From NCBI GenBank assembly GCA_002011835.1, contig MTPE01000084.1, forward strand, positions 1 to 6,203: a stretch of 6,203 nucleotides of DNA, written 5' to 3'. The notes beneath the pieces are model-generated. The model was not told the DNA's origin, ran no database searches, and saw only the letters and a list, made by a program, of their open reading frames with translations. Positions 1-4,679 of the stretch are shown piece after piece. The DNA comes from Desulfarculaceae bacterium JdFR-95 (GTDB lineage: Bacteria; Desulfobacterota; Desulfarculia; Desulfarculales; Desulfarculaceae). Each line of letters begins with the position of its first letter. Within the stretch, counting starts at the first letter, position 1. The translations under genes were made by a program, and so were the position numbers.

Positions 1-145
1 CGTCTCCCGGACCAGCCTCCTCGATGCGCGCCCGGTCCCAGGAGTCCATCTCCTCGGCGCTGGTGCGCACGAAAAGCGCCATGTCCGTGGTGTCCGCCGC
101 CTCCAAACGAGACCCTCCTCCCTCGATCACCCTGAACCTGCTCAT
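1..145 (-). CDS. nrdD: Anaerobic (class III) ribonucleoside-triphosphate reductase NrdD, N-terminal fragment with ATP-cone; probable frame break
   Basis: NrdD reduces ribonucleoside triphosphates to deoxy forms under anoxia, using a glycyl radical installed by NrdG. Only the first 48 codons lie in the window. Residues about 22-43 (MALFVRTSAEEMDSWDRARI) match the start of an ATP-cone, the allosteric nucleotide-binding domain at the N-terminus of many reductases: a beta hairpin followed by W-D-R-x-x-I. The ATG at 145 has a good Shine-Dalgarno, GAGGAG, six bases upstream; the later in-frame ATG at residue 22 has none. The identification rests on this short motif plus the adjacent activase and redoxin genes. 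After RIEE the open frame gives AGPGD, which does not fit the family. The next frame over gives LVRET, which fits the usual (A)LVRET helix, so a net +1/-2 shift occurs near positions 14-20. This is either a sequence error or a disrupted gene. The reductase core, glycyl-radical site and stop lie beyond the left edge. Confidence 0.72.
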   Translation of the reverse strand, partial: MSRFRVIEGGGSRLEAADTTDMALFVRTSAEEMDSWDRARIEEAGPGD

Positions 146-151
146 GCTGCG

Positions 152-157
152 CTCCTC
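152..157 (-). promoter_or_regulatory. Shine-Dalgarno of nrdD
   Basis: On the minus strand the bases read GAGGAG, separated by six bases from the ATG at 145. This supports that ATG over the in-frame ATG 63 bases further in, which has no purine-rich tract before it. Confidence 0.6.
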
Positions 158-221
158 TCACGTCTCCTGGCGGGAAATCTCGTCAGCCTGCTCATGACCT
201 CCGCCCGCCCCGGCACGCGTC

Positions 222-986
222 TCAGGCCGGGGCCCGGCAGACCGGGTCGGCCACCGTGGCCTGCAGGTGGGCCAGCTCGCGGGCGGTGTAGGGCCGACCC
301 CGGCCCAGGGCCTCGCGCCGCCAGGCGGTGTTGGGATCCAGGGCCTGCAGGGTCCAGCGCTGGCATCCCCGCACCGCCTCGGCCATGGCCGCCAGCTCCC
401 GCGGCCCGTGCCAGGCGGGCCAGATGGTGCTGCGGAACTCGTGGTCCACCCCCGAGTCGACGAGGAAGGCGATGGACTCGCGCAGGCGGGCCAGCTCCAC
501 CGCCCGGCCCGCGGCCCGCGCGTAGGCCACCGGCTCCAGGGGCGCCTTGAGGTCCATGGCCACCGTGTCCACCAGGCCCCGCTCCACCAGCTGGCGCAGC
601 ACCGCCGGCCGGTAGCCGTTGGTGTCCAGCTTCACCTGGAAGCCGGCCTCCTTGATCGCCGCCAGCATGCGCGCCAGACCCGGATGCAGGGTGGGCTCGC
701 CCCCGCTGACCACCACCCCGTCTATCCAGCCCACGAAGGGCCGCAGCCGCCCCAACACCTCGGCCAGGGGCAGGCTGGCGTACTGATCGGGATCGGCCAC
801 CAGCCCGTGGTTGTGGCAGTAGGGGCAGTTGAAGTTGCACCCCGGCAGGAACATCACCGCCGAGATCTTGCCCCGCCAGTCGATGAAGCTGGTCTCCAGC
901 AGGCCCTTGACCGGGGGCAGCTCCGGCGCCGGCCGCGGCACCGCGGGCAGGGGACGGCCGCCTCTTTTCAGGGCTCCCTCAGGCAC
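222..986 (-). CDS. nrdG: Anaerobic ribonucleotide reductase activating protein (radical SAM, NrdG2-like)
   Basis: This is the radical-SAM activase that generates the glycyl radical on NrdD from S-adenosylmethionine and a [4Fe-4S] cluster. The cluster-binding C-x3-C-x2-C motif is at residues 50-57 (CNFNCPYC), the SAM-contacting GGE at 95-97, and DTNGY at 121-125. The N-terminal run KGLLETSFIDWRGKISAVMF is characteristic of the longer activase type (about 230 residues, TIGR02495-like) rather than the short E. coli type. The start is GTG at 986, overlapping the redoxin stop by eight bases, with AAGG six bases upstream. This gives 254 residues with a Pro/Arg-rich tail of about 25 residues before the conserved region; no other start codon is evident between. 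It is followed by nrdD 76 bases downstream. Related pyruvate-formate-lyase activases share these motifs, but the redoxin and NrdD neighbours favour the reductase role. Confidence 0.92.
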   Translation of the reverse strand: MPEGALKRGGRPLPAVPRPAPELPPVKGLLETSFIDWRGKISAVMFLPGCNFNCPYCHNHGLVADPDQYASLPLAEVLGRLRPFVGWIDGVVVSGGEPTLHPGLARMLAAIKEAGFQVKLDTNGYRPAVLRQLVERGLVDTVAMDLKAPLEPVAYARAAGRAVELARLRESIAFLVDSGVDHEFRSTIWPAWHGPRELAAMAEAVRGCQRWTLQALDPNTAWRREALGRGRPYTARELAHLQATVADPVCRAPA

Positions 987-1227
987 GGGCCACCTTGCTC
1001 AGGTAGGACTTGATCTTCAGCGCCCCGGTGATGTGGGTCATGTCGTCCAGCACCAGGATGGGCAGCTCCCGCTCGGCCACGTCCACCAGCTCGTGCCAGG
1101 CCAGGTGGGCCAAGGCGTCGGGGTTGTCCGGCCCCAACACCTCCTGCCGGATGCCCAGGGCCTCCAGGTCGAAACGGTCGGTGATGTAGTGGCACTTCTC
1201 ACAACCCACCTTGGTGAACAAGATCAT
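979..1227 (-). CDS. Glutaredoxin/NrdH-like thiol redoxin
   Basis: This is a small 82-residue thioredoxin-fold protein. A beta strand (ILFTKVG) leads to the redox pair C9-E-K-C12, and LPILVL at residues 55-60 supplies the expected cis-proline (P56) before the third strand. Length and layout match glutaredoxin/NrdH-type redoxins rather than full thioredoxins, and no signal peptide is seen, so it should be cytosolic. Its stop overlaps the nrdG start by eight bases, so the two are almost certainly cotranscribed and translationally coupled. Some class III reductases take electrons from thioredoxin- or NrdH-type proteins instead of formate. By position this redoxin is the likely electron donor for NrdD, though it could alternatively protect or reduce NrdG. 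The ATG at 1227 is preceded by AGGAGGGA at eight bases spacing. Confidence 0.82.
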   Translation of the reverse strand: MILFTKVGCEKCHYITDRFDLEALGIRQEVLGPDNPDALAHLAWHELVDVAERELPILVLDDMTHITGALKIKSYLSKVARA

Positions 1228-1305
1228 GGCCGATCTCCCTCCTCGCTTGCGTTCCTGCTCGGGTCACCCTTTCTTACGGCCGTCACCTCCGGAGTGGGGC
1301 GATCA
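1228..1305. other. Short intergenic region upstream of the redoxin gene
   Basis: This 78-base gap between the PD-(D/E)XK nuclease and the redoxin holds the redoxin Shine-Dalgarno (1236-1243). It also holds a direct repeat of GGTGAC on the minus strand (1281-1286 and 1263-1268, 12 bases between). I see no convincing -35/-10 pair, NrdR-type box or T-tailed hairpin, so the nrd genes may be read through from the nuclease genes or use a promoter not recognisable by eye. Confidence 0.4.
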
Positions 1306-2265
1306 CTACGGATCGGAGCCAGCTCCGTCTCCCCTCTCCGGACAGACGGCCCGGAAACGACAGGCCGCACAGCCCGGCCCGGGCGATGGGGCGAACTCCT
1401 CGCGGGGAGGCGGGGCGGACCCGTCGCCGTGCGCGGCGTCCATCGCGGCCAGCTCCGCGGCGATCTCCCTCCTCAGCTCCTCGAACTCCTCCTCCTCCCA
1501 CGTCACCTCCAGCAGCTCCACGTCGGGCAGGTGACACAGCAGGGCCTCCACCTCCATTCCCCAACGCAGGCGGGCACAGGCCGCGTACAGCATGGCCTGC
1601 CGCCTGTCCTCCGGCCGGGGACGACCGGTCTTCCAGTCCACCACCACCACCCGGCCCTCCCGCTCCACGGCCAGGTCGATCACCACGTACACCTCCCCGC
1701 AGTCCGGGAGGCGGAAGCGGACGATGTCCTCCACGCTCAACAGGCGCTCCCGCGGCGTCTCGCGCAGGAGGGTCAGGTCGGGCGCACCATGGAAGGCCTC
1801 CACCGCGGCCACCGCCTTCTCCACCAGCTCCCGCCATTCCTCCGGGGGGACCCGCTCCTGGTAGGCGTGCTCCTGGAGGCAGAAGCCGTAAGGAGACCTC
1901 TCCCGCGCCGCTCGCAGGGAGCGGCGGTACATCTGACGCATGCGCCGGCGGACCAGGTCCCCGACCTGGTGTGGGGGAGTGGGCTGGACGGAGGTGAAGT
2001 GGGCGGCCAGGGCGTCGTGCACCACCCGGCCGGCCCACATCCAGCGGTTCACCAGGCGTTTCAGCCGCCTGATCTCCAGGGCTTCCTCGGTGGGGTCCTT
2101 CTCCAGGCCTTCCCAGGCGCCGTAGTAGTGGAACCAGTAGGCCCTCCGGCACTCCCTCCAGAGCGCCGCCCGGCTGAAGCTCCAGGCGGGGCGCTCCGGG
2201 GCGGACATGGGTGAGGGATACGGTCCGCTCGTGGACCGGGCGGGGGACACTGCGAAGCGATCCAT
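1306..2265 (-). CDS. PD-(D/E)XK nuclease, RecB/AddB/Cas4-like, with candidate Fe-S cluster
   Basis: This 319-residue protein has the nuclease motifs of the PDDEXK_1 (RecB-like) family. They are H83 in GRVVHDALAAH, D197 in VVIDLAV, D210-W-K212 in VVVDWKTGR, and Q223-x3-Y227 in the RecB-type QxxxY motif. Four cysteines are placed as in AddB and Cas4, whose [4Fe-4S] cluster staples the two ends of the nuclease domain: C39 in the early W-R-E-C-R-R-A-Y-W helix, then C299, C302 and C308 in GCAACRFRAVCPE. It is therefore probably a metal-dependent DNA exonuclease or end-processing enzyme. No helicase domain is fused, and 319 residues is far too short for AddB or RecB. The ATG at 2265 is chosen because AGAGGGAG lies just upstream; the ATG at 2208 lacks such a site, though it still precedes the first cysteine. 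It starts 20 bases after the thermonuclease stop. The residues before the terminal cysteines are strongly acidic and helical (TWEEEEFEELRR). Confidence 0.88.
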   Translation of the reverse strand: MDRFAVSPARSTSGPYPSPMSAPERPAWSFSRAALWRECRRAYWFHYYGAWEGLEKDPTEEALEIRRLKRLVNRWMWAGRVVHDALAAHFTSVQPTPPHQVGDLVRRRMRQMYRRSLRAARERSPYGFCLQEHAYQERVPPEEWRELVEKAVAAVEAFHGAPDLTLLRETPRERLLSVEDIVRFRLPDCGEVYVVIDLAVEREGRVVVVDWKTGRPRPEDRRQAMLYAACARLRWGMEVEALLCHLPDVELLEVTWEEEEFEELRREIAAELAAMDAAHGDGSAPPPREEFAPSPGPGCAACRFRAVCPERGDGAGSDP

Positions 2266-2267
2266 GA

Positions 2268-2275
2268 CTCCCTCT
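2268..2275 (-). promoter_or_regulatory. Shine-Dalgarno deciding the PD-(D/E)XK nuclease start
   Basis: AGAGGGAG on the minus strand lies two bases before the ATG at 2265 (the purine tract ends close to the start). It lies in the 20-base space after the thermonuclease stop. The alternative ATG at 2208 is preceded by a pyrimidine-rich stretch. Spacing is short, so the start remains somewhat uncertain. Confidence 0.45.
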
Positions 2276-2285
2276 CTTCCGTGGT

Positions 2286-2771
2286 TCACGGTCGGATCCT
2301 CCTTCGCCGCCACCTCCAGGGTGGTACCGGGTTCGGTCGTGACCAGAGGCCCTTGCCCTCCCTTCGTGCCGCTTCCTCCAGTGCCCGGAGCCGCTGGGAG
2401 CGGGAGTAGCGGCGGTAGTGCCACGCCATCCCGGCCGCCACCATGGCGGGGCCGAGTTCCCTCCCCGCGGCACGCGCCGCGGCCACCAGCCTCCCGTAAC
2501 GGTCGCGGGTGCGCGGCAGCACCGTCACCAGCCCTCCTCCCCTCTCCAGGAGCCTCCGCAGGTGTTCCCTGGCCTGACGGCCGAAGGGTTGGTCTCTCTC
2601 GGGTGCGTCCACCTCGGCCAGGCGTATGGTCACTCTCCCGGTCGCGCAGGCGGCCACGAAGGTGTCGCCGTCCAGGACGGCGAGGACCATGCAGCGCATG
2701 CTCGGTTCGGCCCCCGGGCCGTGAGAGGGTGCGGCCAGGAGGATCAGGAGCACGATGAGCGACACGGCCAT
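2286..2771 (-). CDS. Exported thermonuclease (staphylococcal nuclease homologue)
   Basis: This is a calcium-dependent phosphodiesterase of the SNase family, cutting DNA and RNA non-specifically. Residues 1-21 form a hydrophobic signal peptide (AVSLIVLLILLAA core) with a plausible cleavage after PGA at 21/22; its n-region has no basic residue, which is unusual. The nuclease fold follows with all key residues in place: D34 and D36 in VLDGDTF, R50, D55 and E58 in IRLAEVDAPE, and R94 in DRYGRLVA. Their spacing matches R35, D40, E43 and R87 of the staphylococcal enzyme. The C-terminal GLW...PNPVPPWRWRR resembles proteobacterial homologues and ends in a very basic tail. The length of 161 residues is normal. 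The ATG at 2771 has CGGAGGA six bases upstream. It is 20 bases from the PD-(D/E)XK gene, so the two are probably one operon, although one product is exported and the other should be cytosolic. Confidence 0.93.
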   Translation of the reverse strand: MAVSLIVLLILLAAPSHGPGAEPSMRCMVLAVLDGDTFVAACATGRVTIRLAEVDAPERDQPFGRQAREHLRRLLERGGGLVTVLPRTRDRYGRLVAAARAAGRELGPAMVAAGMAWHYRRYSRSQRLRALEEAARREGKGLWSRPNPVPPWRWRRRRIRP

Positions 2772-2790
2772 GGGATGTCCTCCGAGGATG

Positions 2791-2806
2791 GTCTCTCTGG
2801 AGAGAC
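2791..2806. repeat. Short palindrome upstream of the thermonuclease gene
   Basis: GTCTCTC and GAGAGAC are perfect inverted arms of seven bases around two central bases, or a six-bp stem with a four-base loop in RNA. The element sits 20 to 35 bases before the thermonuclease ATG and just upstream of its Shine-Dalgarno. It could be an operator or a 5'-leader hairpin; no T-tract follows it. Confidence 0.45.
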
Positions 2807-2821
2807 TAGGAGGGTGGCGCG

Positions 2822-2849
2822 CCGGGCCGGGCCGCGGCTCCCGGCCCGG
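2822..2849. repeat. GC-only inverted repeat, strong hairpin
   Basis: CCGGGCCGGG (2822-2831) and CCCGGCCCGG (2840-2849) are perfectly complementary with an eight-base loop. As RNA this would be a very stable stem. There is no T-run on either side, so it is not a textbook intrinsic terminator; it may cap the 3' end of the DUF932 transcript or simply reflect the high GC content. Confidence 0.45.
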
Positions 2850-2865
2850 TACGCCCGAAGGGAAG

Positions 2866-2905
2866 GGGATCCGAATGTGGTTCGATGGGCCGCGGTTCGG
2901 ATCCC
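2866..2905. repeat. Inverted repeat with 10-bp arms, possible terminator of the DUF932 gene
   Basis: GGGATCCGAA (2866-2875) and TTCGGATCCC (2896-2905) form perfect arms around a 20-base spacer. Read on the minus strand the hairpin lies about 130 bases past the DUF932 stop and is followed by CTTCCCTTCG, a weak pyrimidine tract. A factor-assisted terminator or a protein-binding site are both possible. Confidence 0.45.
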
Positions 2906-2995
2906 ACGGGGTCGAGGGGTGTTGGAAGGTTCCCGGGAGGGGTCAGGAGGGGAGGGGACGGCAGCAAGGACGAGCCCTGCGGACCCTCATCGGCG

Positions 2996-3019
2996 GAACG
3001 CCCGTCCGAACGCCCGTCC
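2996..3019. repeat. Perfect tandem duplication of 12 bases
   Basis: GAACGCCCGTCC occurs twice in a row (2996-3007 and 3008-3019), ending 18 bases before the DUF932 stop codon on the minus-strand downstream side. It is outside any called gene. It looks like a replication-slippage duplication; two adjacent binding sites are a less likely reading. Confidence 0.7.
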
Positions 3020-3037
3020 CAGGTCGTTGATCGCGAC

Positions 3038-3838
3038 TCATCGCCCGCTCTCCCGGAACACACGCCGCAGACGCGCCTCCAGGCGCACTCGACGGTCCAG
3101 ACTGCGCACCCGGTGGGTGACGTAGTGGGTCAGGATGTTGAAGAGCACCCACCAGGTGAGCGTGCGAGTGCGCAAGCCTTCCAGACGCAGGTTGCAGGCC
3201 GTCTCCACCTCCCGGTGGAGTTCCTCCGTGGCCTTGCGCCCCAGTTCCATGCCCTCCATGATCTCCTCGTACTCGTGGGGCCGCACCGGCCGTTCGGTCC
3301 AGTCGGTCCAGATCCGGGCCTGCCGGGCCAGCACCTCCAGACCCTGGTCCAGTTGCTCCATCACCAGGGGCAACACCTCCCGGGCGGTGTGCCTCCGCCG
3401 AAGGGACACCGTCTTCTCGCCCATGGTCAGGCCGTTGCGGCAGACCAGGCGCCAGGCCCCGAAGTCCACGCCGCTGGAGGCCGAGGTGTCGTAGCTGCCG
3501 TGGACCACCACACGGGGGGAGATCATGTCGTCCTCTCCCACCGGCACCCGTACCTCCGGGAACACGTACTCGGCCCACATCCTGCCGCCGTCGTTGGAGA
3601 ACTCCAGCCGGGCCACAGGTCGGCCGTACTCGGGATGGAGCGAGATCGCCTCCTCCACCGAGGCCAGCAGGTCCTCGTGCCGCACCAGCCGGTAGCGGTC
3701 CGAGACCACCGAGTACACCGTCTTGGTGTCGGGGTTCACCAGCGCCTTGTAGCCATCCATCAGGTACGAGGGCAGGTACCCCCAACTCACCGGCTGGGGT
3801 TCCACTCGGGGAAACTCGCGATTCAGAAGGGTGTCCAT
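3038..3838 (-). CDS. DUF932 family protein (phage/plasmid-type), function unknown
   Basis: The protein has 266 residues from the ATG at 3838. The DUF932 signature is recognisable in VYSVVSDRYRLVRHEDLLAS (residues 41-60) and in AWRLVCRNGLTMGEKTVSLR (128-147). The family is widespread in phages, plasmids and integrated elements, and its molecular role is not established; I do not assign one. No signal peptide, membrane segment or catalytic motif stands out. The C-terminal third is rich in Arg/Glu helices (residues about 155-266), which suggests an alpha-helical nucleic-acid- or protein-contacting end. The start is chosen for the AGGAGGAGG tract directly upstream. The frame is open for another 50 codons upstream, but that stretch is Pro/Arg/Gly-rich and unlike the family. 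It diverges from hicA, and its promoter region is shared with the hicAB operator region. Confidence 0.82.
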   Translation of the reverse strand: MDTLLNREFPRVEPQPVSWGYLPSYLMDGYKALVNPDTKTVYSVVSDRYRLVRHEDLLASVEEAISLHPEYGRPVARLEFSNDGGRMWAEYVFPEVRVPVGEDDMISPRVVVHGSYDTSASSGVDFGAWRLVCRNGLTMGEKTVSLRRRHTAREVLPLVMEQLDQGLEVLARQARIWTDWTERPVRPHEYEEIMEGMELGRKATEELHREVETACNLRLEGLRTRTLTWWVLFNILTHYVTHRVRSLDRRVRLEARLRRVFRESGR

Positions 3839-3840
3839 GT

Positions 3841-3849
3841 CCTCCTCCT
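3841..3849 (-). promoter_or_regulatory. Shine-Dalgarno deciding the DUF932 start
   Basis: On the minus strand AGGAGGAGG lies two bases before the ATG at 3838, so the inner AGGAGG copy is five bases away. This repeated strong site favours 3838 over longer open-frame starts up to 3988. Confidence 0.6.
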
Positions 3850-3969
3850 CGTCGCTGACCAGGAGAGTCCACCAGAAGGGCCCGGCATGGGTGTTTCCCC
3901 TGCCCTCGGGCGGCCCGGGCCCGCGCCGTCCTGTGGTTGGACCCTGGGGCCGTGGGTGAGGGTGGCGTG

Positions 3970-3998
3970 TTGACTGATGATATCGCATACGATATCAT
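3970..3998 (+). promoter_or_regulatory. Sigma-70-type promoter of hicAB
   Basis: TTGACT (3970-3975) matches the -35 consensus at five of six bases, and TATCAT (3993-3998) matches the -10 at five of six, with an ideal 17-base spacer. It is a local AT-rich island in a GC-rich window. The predicted transcription start is about 4004-4007, on or next to the GTG at 4006. Confidence 0.72.
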
Positions 3999-3999
3999 C
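3976..3999. promoter_or_regulatory. Inverted-repeat operator in the hicAB promoter
   Basis: GATGATATCG (3976-3985) and CGATATCATC (3990-3999) are perfect 10-bp inverted arms around CATA. The element fills the -35/-10 spacer and covers the -10 hexamer, so a bound dimer would block RNA polymerase. HicB antitoxins with ribbon-helix-helix or helix-turn-helix C-termini bind palindromes in their own promoters, so HicB, alone or with HicA, is the likely ligand. Because the palindrome duplicates the TATCAT hexamer on the minus strand, it could also affect the divergent DUF932 gene. Confidence 0.7.
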
Positions 4000-4005
4000 A
4001 AAAGC

Positions 4006-4266
4006 GTGGGCCGGGCAGAGGACATACTCCAGCGAATGAGGCGAAACCCACGTGACCGGCGCATCGAGTCGCTGGAGGCCGTGGCCCGCAGATTGGGTAT
4101 GCTGGTGAGGCGTCCCGGTAGCGGATCCAGCCACGTGATCTTCGGCCATCCCTCGGTGGAGGAGATCGTCTCGGTTCCGGCCAGACGCCCCTTGAAGCCG
4201 GTCTACCTGCGGCGGTTCCTGAAACCGGTGGAGCGGATCGAGGAGGCGAGGGCCAGGAGGGAATAG
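4006..4266 (+). CDS. hicA: HicA-like mRNA interferase toxin
   Basis: HicA toxins are small dsRBD-fold ribonucleases that cleave mRNA and stop translation. This 86-residue product has the family layout: helix (RRIESLEAVARRLG), strand with the Gly/Ser-rich turn and catalytic-type histidine H43 in SGSSHVIF, then HPSVEEIVSVPARRPLKPVYLRRFL with the conserved V-P-x-x-R/K-P-(I/L)-K-P segment. It belongs to the variant group starting with a KMRRNP-like helix (QRMRRNP at 9-15). The GTG at 4006 is chosen because residues before QRMRRNP are expected in this group. The ATG at 4036 would cut into that helix, and its nearest purine tract (AGAGGA, 4017-4022) is 13 bases away. An ATG at 3937 lies upstream of the promoter and is unlikely. 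No Shine-Dalgarno precedes the GTG. The hicB start follows three bases after the stop. Confidence 0.82.
   Translation: MGRAEDILQRMRRNPRDRRIESLEAVARRLGMLVRRPGSGSSHVIFGHPSVEEIVSVPARRPLKPVYLRRFLKPVERIEEARARRE
4255..4261 (+). promoter_or_regulatory. Shine-Dalgarno of hicB
   Basis: AGGAGGG lies eight bases before the hicB ATG, inside the last codons of hicA. It is strong, whereas hicA has no such site, which would favour antitoxin over toxin synthesis from the shared mRNA. Confidence 0.65.
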
Positions 4267-4269
4267 GGC

Positions 4270-4659
4270 ATGGAGGAACTCTACAGATACCCCTTCGAGG
4301 TGCGTCCCCTGGACCCCGAGGAGGGAGGGGGCTACCTGGTGACCTTCCCCGATATCCCCGGTTGCATGAGCGACGGGGAGACACCCGAGGAGGCGATCCG
4401 GAACGGCCTGGATGCCCTGCGTGCCACCCTGGAGGCCCTCGAGGAATGGGGACGCCCCATTCCCGAACCCGGTTGTACGGCCAAGGCCAGTGGCAGGATG
4501 GCGCTTCGTCTGCCCAAGAGCCTGCATGCCAAGCTCATCGCCCGCGCCCGTCAGGACGGCGTGAGCATAAACACCGAGGCCGTGACCCTCATCGCCGAGG
4601 GCCTGGGGCGGCGTGCGGCCAGGGATGGGGATGAGCCTCCGGCTGGCCCGGCGGCCTGA
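4270..4659 (+). CDS. hicB: HicB-like antitoxin with ribbon-helix-helix C-terminus
   Basis: HicB neutralises HicA and represses the operon. The 129-residue product has the degenerate RNase-H-like N-terminal domain: Y-x-F-E-V-R-P then GGGYLVTFPDIPGCMSDGETPEEAIRN at about residues 19-45, including the signature FPDIPGC-x-S-x-G. A second part at 75-112 (GRMALRLPKSLHAKLIARAR, then GVSINTEAVTLIAEGL) reads as an Arc/MetJ-type ribbon-helix-helix: a beta strand for DNA contact (MALRLP) followed by two helices. This suits binding of the inverted repeat at 3976-3999. A Gly/Ala/Pro tail follows. Toxin-first order and a three-base gap fit hicAB operons. The stop is 20 bases from the convergent helicase stop. 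Confidence 0.92.
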   Translation: MEELYRYPFEVRPLDPEEGGGYLVTFPDIPGCMSDGETPEEAIRNGLDALRATLEALEEWGRPIPEPGCTAKASGRMALRLPKSLHAKLIARARQDGVSINTEAVTLIAEGLGRRAARDGDEPPAGPAA

Positions 4660-4679
4660 GACACCGCGGTCGGTTCCCT
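4660..4679. other. Convergent gap between hicB and the helicase gene
   Basis: Twenty bases separate the two stop codons. The sequence contains the palindrome ACCGCGGT (4662-4669), but I see no T-tailed hairpin, so termination here is not explained by an obvious intrinsic terminator. Confidence 0.4.

Larger units (their letters stand above)
2772..3037. other. Intergenic region with hairpins, no convincing gene
   Basis: This 266-base gap lies between the DUF932 stop and the thermonuclease start. Open frames crossing it on either strand translate to low-complexity Gly/Pro/Arg/Ser sequence without recognisable domains or good ribosome sites, so I do not call a gene. It contains two inverted repeats with 10-bp arms, a 16-base palindrome-like element nearest the thermonuclease start, and a tandem 12-base duplication just after the DUF932 stop. 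It probably carries the end of the DUF932 transcript and the promoter of the nuclease pair, but no clear -35/-10 was found. Confidence 0.5.
3839..4005. other. Divergent intergenic region between DUF932 and hicA
   Basis: This 167-base region holds the hicAB promoter and operator at its right end and the DUF932 leader at its left. The part from about 3855 to 3965 is GC-rich with no obvious gene. If the DUF932 gene is transcribed from the palindrome region, its 5' leader would be about 130 bases long. No clear consensus promoter for the minus strand was found apart from a TATCAT in the left arm of the palindrome. Confidence 0.45.

Noticed and set aside
829..2214. Long plus-strand open frame opposite the redoxin and nuclease genes
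   Set aside because: The translation is His/Gln/Gly/Pro-rich without domains, while the opposite strand encodes two recognisable proteins. It is an antisense shadow caused by high GC.
1306..2265. Cas4 of a CRISPR system
   Set aside because: The cysteine and nuclease motifs fit Cas4 as well as AddB-like proteins, but no repeat-spacer array or other cas gene is present, and the protein is longer than typical Cas4.
2266..2424. N-terminal extension of the PD-(D/E)XK nuclease by up to 53 residues
   Set aside because: The extension is low-complexity, overlaps the thermonuclease coding region, and a ribosome site is found before ATG 2265 instead.
2866..2910. tRNA 3' end or attachment site suggested by GGTTCGAT- and GGTTCGGATCC-like strings
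   Set aside because: No acceptor stem, anticodon arm or properly paired T-arm can be drawn; the strings belong to a simple inverted repeat.
2806..3063. Small minus-strand gene of about 85 codons in the DUF932-thermonuclease gap
   Set aside because: The product is Pro/Ser/Gly/Arg-rich, overlaps the end of DUF932 and has no identifiable domain.
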